64,000 nt of DNA from an uncultured Rubrobacteraceae bacterium (GTDB taxonomy: Bacteria; Actinomycetota; Rubrobacteria; Rubrobacterales; Rubrobacteraceae). Below the pieces are notes generated by a model. That model did not search any database. It saw only the letters and a list, made by a program, of their open reading frames with translations, and was not told the DNA's origin. How positions within the stretch are numbered: the first letter of the stretch is position 1; every line of letters begins with the position of its first letter. The translations under genes were made by a program, and so were the position numbers. The stretch is taken from positions 1-64,000 of the forward strand of contig CADCVE010000027.1 in the NCBI GenBank assembly GCA_902806065.1, read 5' to 3'. Shown one piece after another: positions 46,846 to 58,432 of the stretch.

Positions 46846-47253
46846 TTATTCAGGTTCGCCTTGCCGATCTCCTCGCGACTCTTCGTGCTCGTCGAGAACG
46901 CGCTGTGCCACGGCGAAGGCGGCGTTAGCGGCCGGTAGACCGCAGTAGATCGCGCTGTGGAGCAGGACCTCCTTGATCTCATCGGCCGACAGGCCGTTGC
47001 GTAGTGCAGCCCGGACATGCATCTCCAGCTCTTCTAGCTTGCCCAACGCCACCAGCGCGCTCAGGGTGATGGCGCTGCGCGTCCTGCGGTCCAGACCGGG
47101 TCGCGTCCAGATCTCACCCCACGCATAACGGGTGATGAAGTCCTGGAAGTCGGCGGTAAAGTCAGTCGTGCGCGAGATCGCGTTGTCGACGTGGTCGTCC
47201 CCTAGTACCTCGCGGCGTACTCGCATGCCGCGGTCATGGGCCGGATCGCTCAT
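46846..47253 (-). CDS. pcaC: 4-carboxymuconolactone decarboxylase
   Basis: A 135-residue carboxymuconolactone decarboxylase. The core has the family stretch FITRYAWGEIWTRPGLDRRT followed by RSAITLSALVALGKLEELEM and IKEVLLHSAIYCGLPAANAA, which includes the conserved catalytic region around His. It converts 4-carboxymuconolactone to 3-oxoadipate enol-lactone. It is the last gene of the pca operon and directly adjoins pcaD, one base apart, and a strong hairpin follows. Confidence 0.9.
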   Translation of the reverse strand: MSDPAHDRGMRVRREVLGDDHVDNAISRTTDFTADFQDFITRYAWGEIWTRPGLDRRTRSAITLSALVALGKLEELEMHVRAALRNGLSADEIKEVLLHSAIYCGLPAANAAFAVAQRVLDEHEESRGDRQGEPE

Positions 47254-48036
47254 CTACCGTTCCGTTCCGAGGTGGTCCAGCATCGCCCGCGTAAAGTCCT
47301 CGGGCTGCTCGACGTTCGCCAGGTGTGCCGCTTGCGGGATGACCACGAGGCGCGCGCCGGGGATTCCGTCCCGGATCGCCTCCGCCTGTTCGACGGGGGC
47401 CGCGGGGTCGTCGGCGCCGGCGATGACCAGCGTTGGAGCACGGATAGCGCCGAGCCTATCATTCAGGTCCGCGTCCCGGATCGCCTCGCAGCACCCGGCG
47501 TAGCCCTCGGCCGGCGTGTCGCGCAGCATCCGCCCGGCCCATTCGACGACCTCCGGATGGCTCTCGTGCAACACCGGAGTAAACCAACGCTCCAGCACCG
47601 CGTCGGCGACGGCATCGACCCCATCAGCCCGGACCGCCGCGGCGCGAGAGTCCCAAGCGTCGGGTGGCGCGAACCGGGGCGAGGTGCAGCACAATACGAG
47701 CCGCTCGACGCGCTCCGGGACCTCGCTCGCCAGCCACATCCCGACCATTCCTCCGATAGAGAGACCGCAGAAGGAGAAGACTTGTATCTCCAGCCGGTCC
47801 AGCAGCGCCAGGACATCGCACCCCAGGTCGTCGAGCCTGTACGGGCCGGGCGGAACAGAAGAGCCACCGTGACCACGGTGGTCGTAGCGCAAGAGGCGGA
47901 AGTGATCCTGAAGTGCTCTAGCCTGCTCGTCCCACATGTTTAGCGTGGCGCCTAGAGAGTTCGCCATGACGAGCACGGACGCGTCTTCGGAGCCTTCGAG
48001 CAGGTGGTGGAGCGCGACGGGCCCGTTCGTCGTCAT
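47254..48036 (-). CDS. pcaD: 3-oxoadipate enol-lactonase
   Basis: A 260-residue alpha/beta hydrolase. The nucleophile elbow is GLSIGG (Ser near residue 93), preceded by the first strand region with DHRGHGGSS, and the acid and His appear in AGADDPAAPVEQ and AAHLANVEQPEDF. It opens 3-oxoadipate enol-lactone to 3-oxoadipate. It overlaps pcaB by four bases at the start and abuts pcaC, so coupling is very tight. The order B-D-C matches the pathway order. Confidence 0.9.
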   Translation of the reverse strand: MTTNGPVALHHLLEGSEDASVLVMANSLGATLNMWDEQARALQDHFRLLRYDHRGHGGSSVPPGPYRLDDLGCDVLALLDRLEIQVFSFCGLSIGGMVGMWLASEVPERVERLVLCCTSPRFAPPDAWDSRAAAVRADGVDAVADAVLERWFTPVLHESHPEVVEWAGRMLRDTPAEGYAGCCEAIRDADLNDRLGAIRAPTLVIAGADDPAAPVEQAEAIRDGIPGARLVVIPQAAHLANVEQPEDFTRAMLDHLGTER

Positions 48037-49403
48037 GCCGTTACCTCCTTGTGGTAGAGAGACAGGGCCCGGTCGACGAACGCTCCGGCAGATCCAAGAT
48101 AGCGTGTAGGCTCTAGCGCGGCGTCTATCTCCTTGGACGATAGCACTTCGCCCAATACGGCGTCTTCCAGAAGCTCTTCGCGTAGAGGTCTCCCCTCGTC
48201 CAGCGCCCTGTGGCAGGCAGCCTGCACGAGTTCGTGTGCCTTTAGCCGCCCGAGATGCCCGGCGGCTACCGTGGTGACGTTCTCGGCAAGGAGCAGGCCT
48301 CCGGTGATGTCGAGGTTTTCACGCATCTTTTCGGGGTGCACCTCCAGTCCCTCCGTGACTTCGCGGATCGCGGCGGCGGCCCCGCCGGTCAGGGCGAGCG
48401 CGTCGGAGAGCGCCTCCCACTCAGAGTGCCACGCCCCAGCGGCCCGCTCGTGCTCTCCTATCATCGCCGCCTGGAGGGTGCGCGAGAGGTCCTGCACCCG
48501 GCGGGCGTTTGCGAGAGCGGTCACGGAGAGGACGGGGTTGCGCTTGTGAGGCAAGGTCGAAGAGCTTCCGCGGCCTTCCCCGGGTTCCCCGAGAGGCTCC
48601 GCGACCTCTCCAACCTCTGTCTGTGCCATGAGGATGATGTCTTGTGAGATCTTCCCGAGAGTCCCCGCGGCGAGCGAGAGGGCGCCTCCGACCTCCGAGA
48701 TCCGGGACCGGGCGGTGTGCCACGGTACTACGGGCTCGGGGAGACCAAGTTCCAGCGCGAACTCTTCGAGGACGCGGACCCCGGAGTCGCCAAGTGAAGC
48801 CAGCGTCCCCGCTGCTCCTCCTAGCTGCGCCGCGAGTCCGGGACCGTGCATGTCTAGTAGCCGGGGCCGGGCCTCCAGGACCGCGACGAGCCAGCCCGCC
48901 GCCTTGAGGCCGAAGGTCGTCGGAAGGGCTTGCTGCAGGAGTGTCCGGCCCGCCATGAGGGTGTCACGGTGGGCCTGCGCGAGCCGGGCGCAGGCCGCTG
49001 CGATGCCTTCTACATCGGCGAGGATCAAGGTGAGCGCGCGTCGGGAGACGAGCATCGCGGCGGTGTCCGTGATGTCCTGGCTCGTCGCACCCTTGTGGAC
49101 ATAGCGAGCCGCGTCTTCGGAGACTTCGGAGACAGCTTTGGTAAGTGCCTTCACTAGCGGCGGGACAGGGTTGCCGGCACCACGTCCCTCGCGGCCAAGC
49201 TTCTCAAGGTCAAAGAGATCAGGGCCAGCGTCGCAGCAAGAGGCAATGGCTTCGGCGGCCTCCACGGGGATCAGGCCGCCCCGCGCCTCCGCGACGGCTA
49301 ACGCCCTCTCCGCGTCGAGCATCGCTTCCAGCCACGCCCTGTCGGATACGGCCTCCCGGAACTCATCCGGGACGAAGATCGGGCGGAATAGTTCCCCGGT
49401 CAT
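48033..49403 (-). CDS. pcaB: 3-carboxy-cis,cis-muconate cycloisomerase
   Basis: A 456-residue member of the fumarase/aspartase superfamily. It shows the signature GSSTLPHKRNPV near residue 286, the earlier substrate-binding HKGATSQDITDTA and HTARSRI region, and the usual helical bundle. It cycloisomerises 3-carboxy-cis,cis-muconate to 4-carboxymuconolactone. ATG 49403 overlaps the pcaG stop as ATGA, while the longer in-frame start would invade pcaG. Its stop overlaps pcaD. Confidence 0.92.
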   Translation of the reverse strand: MTGELFRPIFVPDEFREAVSDRAWLEAMLDAERALAVAEARGGLIPVEAAEAIASCCDAGPDLFDLEKLGREGRGAGNPVPPLVKALTKAVSEVSEDAARYVHKGATSQDITDTAAMLVSRRALTLILADVEGIAAACARLAQAHRDTLMAGRTLLQQALPTTFGLKAAGWLVAVLEARPRLLDMHGPGLAAQLGGAAGTLASLGDSGVRVLEEFALELGLPEPVVPWHTARSRISEVGGALSLAAGTLGKISQDIILMAQTEVGEVAEPLGEPGEGRGSSSTLPHKRNPVLSVTALANARRVQDLSRTLQAAMIGEHERAAGAWHSEWEALSDALALTGGAAAAIREVTEGLEVHPEKMRENLDITGGLLLAENVTTVAAGHLGRLKAHELVQAACHRALDEGRPLREELLEDAVLGEVLSSKEIDAALEPTRYLGSAGAFVDRALSLYHKEVTA

Positions 49404-49972
49404 TCCGCGAACTCGAAGAACGCGGTCTGTTGCTCGCCCTGAAGATGGACGTCGAAACGCAGGCACTCCCCTTCGTCGCGGGCGATGAGGGTCTTCCGAA
49501 ACTCCGGGTCCTCGATGGACTGTAGGACGAGGTCGGCGGCATTAGCTTCTTCCTCGTCCGGGAAGTAGATGCGGGTTACCAGGCGCTTCAAAAGGCCGCG
49601 GGCAAAGATCGAGACCATGATGTGCGGGGCCTGCGTCTGGCCGTCCGGACCGGGGACGGAGCCGGGCTTGATCGTCACGAAGGAGAACTTGCCACTAGTG
49701 TCGGTTCCGCAGCGCCCGAAGCCGGAGAAGTCTTCGTCCAGTGGCAGGTCCTCGCGGTTGTCCGCGGGATGGTCGTAGCGGCCAGCGGGGTTGGACTGCC
49801 AGATCTCAAGCATTGCATCGGGGACGGGCTCCCCCGCCCCGTCGTAGACCGTACCCTCGATCCTTATAGCCGATGAATGATCCGGTGAGACTAATTCGGA
49901 GCGGTCTTCGGCGAGTAGCGCGTCGTGGAAGAAAGGGCCGATAGTCTGAGAGGGCGTCGTCCCGGGGGGCAT
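49400..49972 (-). CDS. pcaG: Protocatechuate 3,4-dioxygenase alpha subunit
   Basis: A 190-residue alpha subunit of the intradiol dioxygenase. It starts MPPGTTPSQTIGPFF, and carries EIWQSNPAGRYDHPADN and GFGRCGTDTSGKFSFVTIKP, typical of the family. The alpha subunit lacks most iron ligands but forms the active complex with PcaH. The ATG overlaps the pcaH stop by one base (TAATG), and its stop overlaps pcaB. Equal dosage of the subunits is expected. Confidence 0.94.
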   Translation of the reverse strand: MPPGTTPSQTIGPFFHDALLAEDRSELVSPDHSSAIRIEGTVYDGAGEPVPDAMLEIWQSNPAGRYDHPADNREDLPLDEDFSGFGRCGTDTSGKFSFVTIKPGSVPGPDGQTQAPHIMVSIFARGLLKRLVTRIYFPDEEEANAADLVLQSIEDPEFRKTLIARDEGECLRFDVHLQGEQQTAFFEFAE

Positions 49973-50688
49973 TAGTGGTTCTCCATGGGGGTCGCGTTCC
50001 GGCCTTGGAGCACGACGTCGAACCTGTAACCGAGTGCCCACTCCAGCTCCGTGATTTCGAGGTCGAAGATCGAGATCATGCGTTGGCGCGCTTCGGGGTC
50101 CCGCACGGACTGAAAGATGGGGTCCTGGCCGAAGAGCGGATCTCCGGGAAAGTACATCTGGGTTATGAGCCGGCTCCTGAACGATGGCCCGAAGAGCGAG
50201 AGGTGTATGTGTGCCGGTCGCCAGGCATTGTCGTGGTTCTTCCACGGATAGGCGCCCGGCTTGACCGTCACGAACCTGTAACGACCCTCATCGTCGGTGA
50301 GACACCTTCCGGCGCCGCCGAAGTTCGGATCGAGCGGGGCCGGGTGTTGGTCGTTGTGGTGGGTGTAGCGGCCAGCGGCGTTAGCCTGCCAGATCTCGAT
50401 GAGGCTGTTGCGCACCGGGCGGCCATCGCCGTCGAGGACGCGCCCGGTGACGATGATTCTCTCGCCCAGAGGCTCGCCCGCATACTGCCGGGTCAGGTCG
50501 TTGTCCAGCTTACCTATCAGGCCACGTCCGTAGGCCGGGCCGGTCGTATCTGAGAGAGTTTTGGGGAGGATGATCAAGGGCTTCGCCGGAGCCCGCAACT
50601 CCGTAGACTTGTAGTCCGGGTACAAATAAGGCGGCTGCCCCATATCTTCCCGGCGCCCCGCGTCTCCAACGGAGGGGTGCTGTCTCAC
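49972..50688 (-). CDS. pcaH: Protocatechuate 3,4-dioxygenase beta subunit
   Basis: A 238-residue iron-bearing beta subunit that cleaves protocatechuate to 3-carboxy-cis,cis-muconate. The non-heme iron ligands are visible: NAAGRYTHH (Tyr), GAYPW (Tyr) and WRPAHIHLS (two His, near residue 160). EIWQANAAGRY and GGAGRCLTDDEGRYRF are family blocks. GTG 50688 is chosen because of an excellent GGAGGAG site nine bases upstream. It ends one base into the pcaG start. Confidence 0.95.
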   Translation of the reverse strand: MRQHPSVGDAGRREDMGQPPYLYPDYKSTELRAPAKPLIILPKTLSDTTGPAYGRGLIGKLDNDLTRQYAGEPLGERIIVTGRVLDGDGRPVRNSLIEIWQANAAGRYTHHNDQHPAPLDPNFGGAGRCLTDDEGRYRFVTVKPGAYPWKNHDNAWRPAHIHLSLFGPSFRSRLITQMYFPGDPLFGQDPIFQSVRDPEARQRMISIFDLEITELEWALGYRFDVVLQGRNATPMENH

Positions 50689-50707
50689 TATGCTTCTCCT
50701 CCCCTTC

Positions 50708-51982
50708 TCATTCCGGCTTCTCGACGACCATTGCGATGCCCTGCCCGACCCCGATACACAGGGTGGCGAGCCCGAAGCGTACCTCCGGGCGGCGGCCCAT
50801 CTCGTGTACGAGGGTCGTGAGGATGCGAGCCCCGGAACACCCGAGGGGATGGCCGAGTGAGATCGCCCCGCCATTCGGGTTGAGACGTTCATCCTCCGCA
50901 TCCATCCCCCACTCGTGGATCACTGCTAGCGACTGCGCCGCGAACGCCTCGTTGAGCTCGACGAGCCCCACATCATCGAAGCTGATGCCGGCCCGATTCA
51001 ACGCCTTCTTCGTGGCGGGCACGGGACCTATGCCCATCACCCGCGGCGGGACACCGGCGGTAGCCATGCTCCTGACCTTCGCCAGCGGCTCCAGCCCATG
51101 CGCCTTCGCATACTCCGCCGCCACCACGAGCACCGCCGCCGCCCCGTCGTTCAGGGAGCTGGAGTTGCCGGCCGTGACGCTTCCGCCCTCCCTGAACGCC
51201 GGTTTGAGCTTGCCAAGTTTCTCGATGCTCGTATCACGCCGCGGTCCTTCATCGGCCTCCACGACGGTCTCGCTCTTGCGAGTCTTTACCGTGACCGGCA
51301 CTATCTCGGCGCGGAACCTCTTCCCGTCCTGGGCCGCGACGGCTTTCTCGTGGCTACGGAGCGCGAAACGGTCCTGAGCCTCGCGCGACACGTCGTACTC
51401 ACCGGCCAGTTCCTCCGGCCCCTGCTCCTCGGCGGTGACCCCGTAACACTCCTCGGCTAAATTCTCCGCGGTTACCCCTAGCGAGTCGGTGTGCCCCATC
51501 TCCTCCATCTTCGGGTTCACCATGCGCCAGCCCAGAGTAGTGTCGTACATGGTAGCGTGCCCGGTCGGGAAGGGGCGGGCGGTTTTCGGCATCACGTACG
51601 GGGCGCGGCTCATGGACTCGACGCCGCCACCCACATAGACGTCGGCCTCTCCAAGCATGATGGCCCGCGCCGCGCTCGCCACTGCTTCCAGGCCGGAGCC
51701 GCAGAGACGGTTGACGGTTGCGCCGGCGACGGTCTCCGGGAAGCCAGCGAGCAGGAGTGACATCCTCGCCACGTCGCGGTTGTCTTCACCGGCCTGATTC
51801 GCGCACCCGAAGTAGACGTCCTCGACCTCCGAGGGCGGGAGGCCGGCGCGCTTCATCAGGGCTTTGAGGGCTACCGCGCCAAGGTCGTCGGGGCGAACGG
51901 AGCTGAGGGCGCCACCGTGACGGCCTATCGGGGTTCGGACAGCGCCGACGATCCACGCTTCGTTCGCTCCTTCGTATGCCAC
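50708..51982 (-). CDS. pcaF: Thiolase, probable 3-oxoadipyl-CoA thiolase
   Basis: A 424-residue acetyl-CoA acyltransferase. The acyl-enzyme Cys is in NRLCGSGLEA (Cys 94), followed by NEAFAAQ, GGAISLGHPLGCSGAR and CIGVGQG, which hold the other catalytic His and Cys. Position in the operon suggests that it releases succinyl-CoA and acetyl-CoA from 3-oxoadipyl-CoA. The CoA transferase (pcaIJ) that should make its substrate is not in the window. GTG 51982 has a GAAGGAG site. Confidence 0.88.
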   Translation of the reverse strand: MAYEGANEAWIVGAVRTPIGRHGGALSSVRPDDLGAVALKALMKRAGLPPSEVEDVYFGCANQAGEDNRDVARMSLLLAGFPETVAGATVNRLCGSGLEAVASAARAIMLGEADVYVGGGVESMSRAPYVMPKTARPFPTGHATMYDTTLGWRMVNPKMEEMGHTDSLGVTAENLAEECYGVTAEEQGPEELAGEYDVSREAQDRFALRSHEKAVAAQDGKRFRAEIVPVTVKTRKSETVVEADEGPRRDTSIEKLGKLKPAFREGGSVTAGNSSSLNDGAAAVLVVAAEYAKAHGLEPLAKVRSMATAGVPPRVMGIGPVPATKKALNRAGISFDDVGLVELNEAFAAQSLAVIHEWGMDAEDERLNPNGGAISLGHPLGCSGARILTTLVHEMGRRPEVRFGLATLCIGVGQGIAMVVEKPE

Positions 51983-52107
51983 GCTATACGCTCCTTCCAG
52001 CTACGAGCCCCGGACGTCGTCCGGCGCCTTCACACATCCGTTCACTCCGGGAGAGGTCCGGGACCGTGTGATAGACGGCCAGTCTCACCTCGCTGCGTCC
52101 TTTTTTA

Positions 52108-53385
52108 TCATGTGCCGACTGCCGCCTCGACCGGCGTCCATTCCGCCCACAACTGCTTCGGCCCGCGGAACGAGATGTTCGGGTCGAACTCGAACTGCTG
52201 GTCGGGAGAGAGCCGCAGGTCGGGGAGTCTCTGGGTCAGTAACTCGAGTGCGATGCGGGCTTCGAGGCGGGCGAGTGGCGCGCCGAGGCAGAAGTGGATG
52301 CCGTGGCTGAAAGCTATGTGCTTCGAGGCGTTCTCGCGGCGGATGTCGAACTCGTTGGGGTCTTCGAAGACGTTCTCGTCGCGGTTGGCCGAGGCGAGGA
52401 GCAGCAGGAGCCTCGCGCCCTCGGGGACCTCGACTCCGGCGATCTCGACCTGGCGGGTCGTCGAGCGGCGCCAAGAGATCACCGAGGTGTCGCGCCGCAG
52501 GATCTCTTCGACGGCGTTCTCGATCAGGGAGGGGTCCTCTCGCAGCTCATCCCACAACCCCGGCCTCCCGAGCAACTGGCGGAGGCCGTTGAGGATCAGG
52601 TTGGTCGTGGTCTCGTGGCCCGCGAAGGAGAGGCTATAGTCGATGCTAACGACCTCTTCGAGGCTCAGGTCGTCCTCATCCTCGGCACGAATTCTCAGCA
52701 AGTCGCTGGTGTAGTCGTCGCGGAGGTCTTCCGCCCGTTCTTGGACGAAGTTCTCTATGTATTCGAAGAACGAGGTCATCTTCTCGACCGTTGCCAGTTG
52801 TTCTTCCGGCAGAGGGCGTCCCCAGGTGAGCTTCAACCGGTCGAAGCACCAGCTCTTTAGCATCTCGGTATCTTCTTCGGGGTAGCCGATCAAACTAAAG
52901 ACCACGCTCGCCGGGAGCGGAAACGCGAACCGGTTCACCATGTCGGCGCGTCCGTCGGAGATCATTTCGTCGATCAGGCCGTTCGCTATCTCGCGGATGC
53001 GAGGTTCGAGTGAGGTGACGCGCTTGGCCGAGAACGCCCTGGCGGCATGCTTGCGCGTACGCCGGTGCAGGGGTGGATCGGCGGTCGAAGTCGTGGGCGT
53101 GACGCGCACGCCCTTCTTGAGCTTCTCCAACGCCTCCGGGGTTAGCGAATACAGCGGCTCCTGCACCCTCGCGTTCGAGAAAGTCTCCGGGTCTTTGACG
53201 ATCTCCTGTATATCCTCATAGCGGCTGACGACCCAAAAGTCGATCTTCGGAGCATAAAACACGGGCGCCTCACGCCGGAACCTCGCATAGAACGGATACG
53301 GGTCCGCGAGGTAATCCGGGTCGAGCGGGTTGAACTCGTGGTCCACGGGATAGTCGAGGTTTCGTGGTTCACCGGTCTGGCTCAT
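52108..53385 (-). CDS. Cytochrome P450
   Basis: A 425-residue bacterial P450. The I-helix reads SFAGHETTTN, the ExxR lies in NAVEEILRRDTS, and the heme ligand is in FSHGIHFCLGAP (Cys near residue 362), all intact. No ferredoxin or reductase gene is adjacent, so its redox partners must come from elsewhere. Between pobA and pcaF, an O-demethylase or ring hydroxylase that supplies 4-hydroxybenzoate or protocatechuate is the natural guess. ATG 53385 is supported by an AAGGAG site; the longer in-frame start is rejected. Confidence 0.92.
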   Translation of the reverse strand: MSQTGEPRNLDYPVDHEFNPLDPDYLADPYPFYARFRREAPVFYAPKIDFWVVSRYEDIQEIVKDPETFSNARVQEPLYSLTPEALEKLKKGVRVTPTTSTADPPLHRRTRKHAARAFSAKRVTSLEPRIREIANGLIDEMISDGRADMVNRFAFPLPASVVFSLIGYPEEDTEMLKSWCFDRLKLTWGRPLPEEQLATVEKMTSFFEYIENFVQERAEDLRDDYTSDLLRIRAEDEDDLSLEEVVSIDYSLSFAGHETTTNLILNGLRQLLGRPGLWDELREDPSLIENAVEEILRRDTSVISWRRSTTRQVEIAGVEVPEGARLLLLLASANRDENVFEDPNEFDIRRENASKHIAFSHGIHFCLGAPLARLEARIALELLTQRLPDLRLSPDQQFEFDPNISFRGPKQLWAEWTPVEAAVGT

Positions 53386-53460
53386 AGCCTGCTCCTTCAC
53401 TCGCCTGCCAGCGACCCTGGGCCTCACATGGCCGCCACCGATCACTTGTCGCTCGACCGA

Positions 53461-56053
<2,593 letters not shown>

Positions 56054-56550
56054 CTTCCTCTACTCCCCTTCCCCGAATCATCCGCCCGAACACCGAACGG
56101 CTTCCTGCCCCCTAATTCTCCCTGACCCGTTATTCTGAACACTAACCCGGCCCATGTCCAATACCGGATAAATACCCCGAGCATACGTTCTCGATACAAA
56201 GACGTTTTGGCCCTAACCATTTTTCCGGCGCTGGCACACAAACTCTTTGGGATCGGTCGACGCCAGGTCCTTACCGCCCCACACTAGCTGGTAACAGTAA
56301 AGTTTCACTATTGAACGACCGATAACTGTATTAGCAAAATTGTCAACAAAAGTACGGAGTCTACTGGGAGTCATTCCCCTGAGAGTTAGGAAAGCAAGGT
56401 CGAGAACCAGGATTCTAGTCGCCAGGGTTTCTGGCAAGGGGAGACTCTACGGCACCGGTATGGATACGGCCCGTTTTTTGGAGGCCATGACCGCCGGCCC
56501 AGCGCATGCCGCGCACCGGCGAACAGCCCATGCGAAGGGGGATCGGGAAG
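56054..56550. other. Divergent control region between pcaK and amine oxidase
   Basis: No convincing gene lies in this 497-base stretch. It is less GC-rich than its surroundings in the middle (about 56280-56350). A near-palindrome GAGAACGTATGCTC sits on the minus strand around 56175-56195, between weak -35 (TTGTAT) and -10 (TATTTA) candidates upstream of pcaK. No regulator gene is encoded here. Operator and promoter placement are tentative. Confidence 0.35.
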
Positions 56551-58143
56551 ATGCGTAACGATCTCCGCCCAGGCGCGGCCGGCAGACGATCCGAGGCGGA
56601 CCCCGCTTCGGTCGACCGCGATCGGAACACCCCGCCCGCCGTTTCCGAACCGACGGTGGCCTCGGTTCGGCCCGTTCCGTCGGCGTCCGCCATCAGCCGT
56701 CGCCGGTTTCTGGCCGGGTCCCTGGGTGGCCTGGCCGTCGCAGCCCTAGCGCCGGCGGCCGGCCACAGCCAACCCGGCCCCGCCGACCTGGCCGTCGCAC
56801 TGAGAAAGGTTCTGGTGCTCGGTGCTGGCATGTCGGGTCTTGCCGCAGCGCTCGCCCTCTTTCGCCGCGGCCATGAGGTCACTGTAATCGAGTACCAGAA
56901 CCGCGTCGGCGGCCGGCTCCTCTCCATCCCGCTCGAGAGCGGTCAATTTTCCGAAGCGGGCGGCGGGCATTTTCGAGCCAACATGCCCTACCTGCTCGAC
57001 TACGTCCGGCGCTTCGACCTGCCGACCGTGACCATGAACGACGGCCTCCCCCGCTACATCGTTGATGGCAAGTGCGCCCAGGCCGCCGACCTCACATGCT
57101 GGCCCTGGCCGCTGGAGGACGCGGAGCGCGGGGTCGGCGTCTCGCCCACCCTGAACCGCTACCTTCACGCCAACGGCCTCGACACCGAAACGGTTCTCGA
57201 CCCGAGCTGGCCCGACGACGAGACTATCCGTCAGCTCGACAGCGTCACCCTCGGCCAGTTGATCTCTGACGTCGGGGCGTCGGCTGCCTTCCTCTCGCTG
57301 CTCAATGCTCACGGCGGAACCTTTACCGACAGCTCCCCGGCGCTCTTCTCCCTACCCGATCTAGCCTACCACTTCGGCGACCAGAACCTGTTCCGGATCC
57401 GCGGCGGCAACGAACTCCTGCCGCAGGCTATGGCTGAACTCCTCGGCGACCGCGTCGTCCTCGACGCCCCGGTCACGGCCATCGACCAAACGGGAGATCG
57501 CATCAAGGTGACCGTCGAGGATGATCGCGAGTTCTTCGGCGACGCGATCGTTTCGACCATCCCGTTCACGGTCCTCAAAGACATCGACGTCCGCCCCGGC
57601 TGGTCAGCTGGCAAGCAGCGCATGTTCGACGAGATGGAGTGGAGCAATACGATCAAGATCGTCGTCCAGACCAAGACCCCGGCCTGGCTCTCCAAGGGAG
57701 TGCACGGCTGGCCGATGGCCGGCGGCGACCGCCCGTGGGAGCGGCTGATCGACATCACCGGCAACGAGCCTGGCGGACACGGCAACGCCTTTTTCTACCT
57801 GAACGGCACCAACGCCGAAGCTGTCCTCGCCCGTCCGCGGGGGAGCCGGGGGGACGAGATCCTGAACGCCTTCCAGGCCGATGCGCCCGACCTCTTCGAC
57901 GAGGTGATAGCCGTCGAGGAGTTCGCCTGGACGGAACAGCCGTGGATCGGCGCCTCATTCGGCGGTCCACCGGTCGACGGCGCCTGGATGATCGAGGAGT
58001 GGACTCGCCCGGAGGACCGCCTCCACTTCGCCGGTGACTGGACCACCATGAAGAGCGGCTGGGTCGAAGGCGCGATCGAATCGGGACTGCGCGCCGCCCG
58101 CCAGATCGACCCGGGGTCGCCAGCGGAGAAACTGACCGGGTAG
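56551..58143 (+). CDS. Tat-exported flavin amine oxidase
   Basis: A 530-residue amine oxidase. A Tat signal (SRRRFLAG near residue 48, followed by an Ala-rich core to about 70) directs folded, FAD-loaded export. The FAD-binding fingerprint is VLVLGAGMSGLAAALALF near 88, then RVGGRLLS, and the C-terminal GDWTTMKSGWVEGAIESG. ATG 56551 is chosen because AGGGGGATC lies nine bases upstream. No Cys for covalent FAD is obvious. It could oxidise aromatic or other amines outside the cell, though substrate is unknown. Confidence 0.88.
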   Translation: MRNDLRPGAAGRRSEADPASVDRDRNTPPAVSEPTVASVRPVPSASAISRRRFLAGSLGGLAVAALAPAAGHSQPGPADLAVALRKVLVLGAGMSGLAAALALFRRGHEVTVIEYQNRVGGRLLSIPLESGQFSEAGGGHFRANMPYLLDYVRRFDLPTVTMNDGLPRYIVDGKCAQAADLTCWPWPLEDAERGVGVSPTLNRYLHANGLDTETVLDPSWPDDETIRQLDSVTLGQLISDVGASAAFLSLLNAHGGTFTDSSPALFSLPDLAYHFGDQNLFRIRGGNELLPQAMAELLGDRVVLDAPVTAIDQTGDRIKVTVEDDREFFGDAIVSTIPFTVLKDIDVRPGWSAGKQRMFDEMEWSNTIKIVVQTKTPAWLSKGVHGWPMAGGDRPWERLIDITGNEPGGHGNAFFYLNGTNAEAVLARPRGSRGDEILNAFQADAPDLFDEVIAVEEFAWTEQPWIGASFGGPPVDGAWMIEEWTRPEDRLHFAGDWTTMKSGWVEGAIESGLRAARQIDPGSPAEKLTG

Positions 58144-58170
58144 GCGTCGCGTCCGCTCACAAGGCGACGC

Positions 58171-58200
58171 TTAACCGAAAACTCGTCGTTTGTTAACCGA
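58171..58200 (+). repeat. Direct repeat TTAACCGA, 22 bases apart
   Basis: TTAACCGA occurs at 58171-58178 and 58193-58200, flanked by CGACGC-type sequence on both outer sides. A 22-base period equals two helical turns, so both would face the same side of the DNA. It lies upstream of the ABC exporter genes and may be a regulator site. Confidence 0.4.
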
Positions 58201-58264
58201 CGCTTTACGCGTGGCCGATAGACTCCCCCAAGCAATACAGCATTTTTTGAAGGAGAGGTGTTCG

Positions 58265-58432
58265 GTGCGCATAACGCAACTCGACGGCCAGAGAGAAGCC
58301 GGCCGGGCACACTTCTCGTCTGGTAGGCTCTCGGAGAGCCGGTCGTCGGCGAGATCCCCGCAGCAGTCGTGCAACTGGGCAACGGCTCGTTTACGCGAGG
58401 TTCGTAAAGACATGAGGGGAAGAATCAGTTGA
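58265..58432 (+). CDS. Possible 55-residue leader protein
   Basis: GTG 58265 follows an AAGGAGAGG ribosome site and opens a 55-codon frame that ends with TGA overlapping the permease start TTG as TTGA. This form of coupling is seen at other gene pairs in the window, which supports translation. The sequence (MRITQLDGQREAGRAHFSSG, then Ser/Arg-rich) has no recognisable motif. The frame that follows in another phase also looks weakly coding, so a damaged gene is an alternative. Confidence 0.35.
   Translation: MRITQLDGQREAGRAHFSSGRLSESRSSARSPQQSCNWATARLREVRKDMRGRIS

Noticed and set aside
48033-49466. pcaB starting at 49466
   Set aside because: The extra 21 residues read inside pcaG and are not conserved; the start at 49403 overlaps the pcaG stop in the usual way.
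56213-56437. 74-codon minus-strand frame in the pcaK upstream region
   Set aside because: No ribosome site or recognisable domain; probably chance in a regulatory region.
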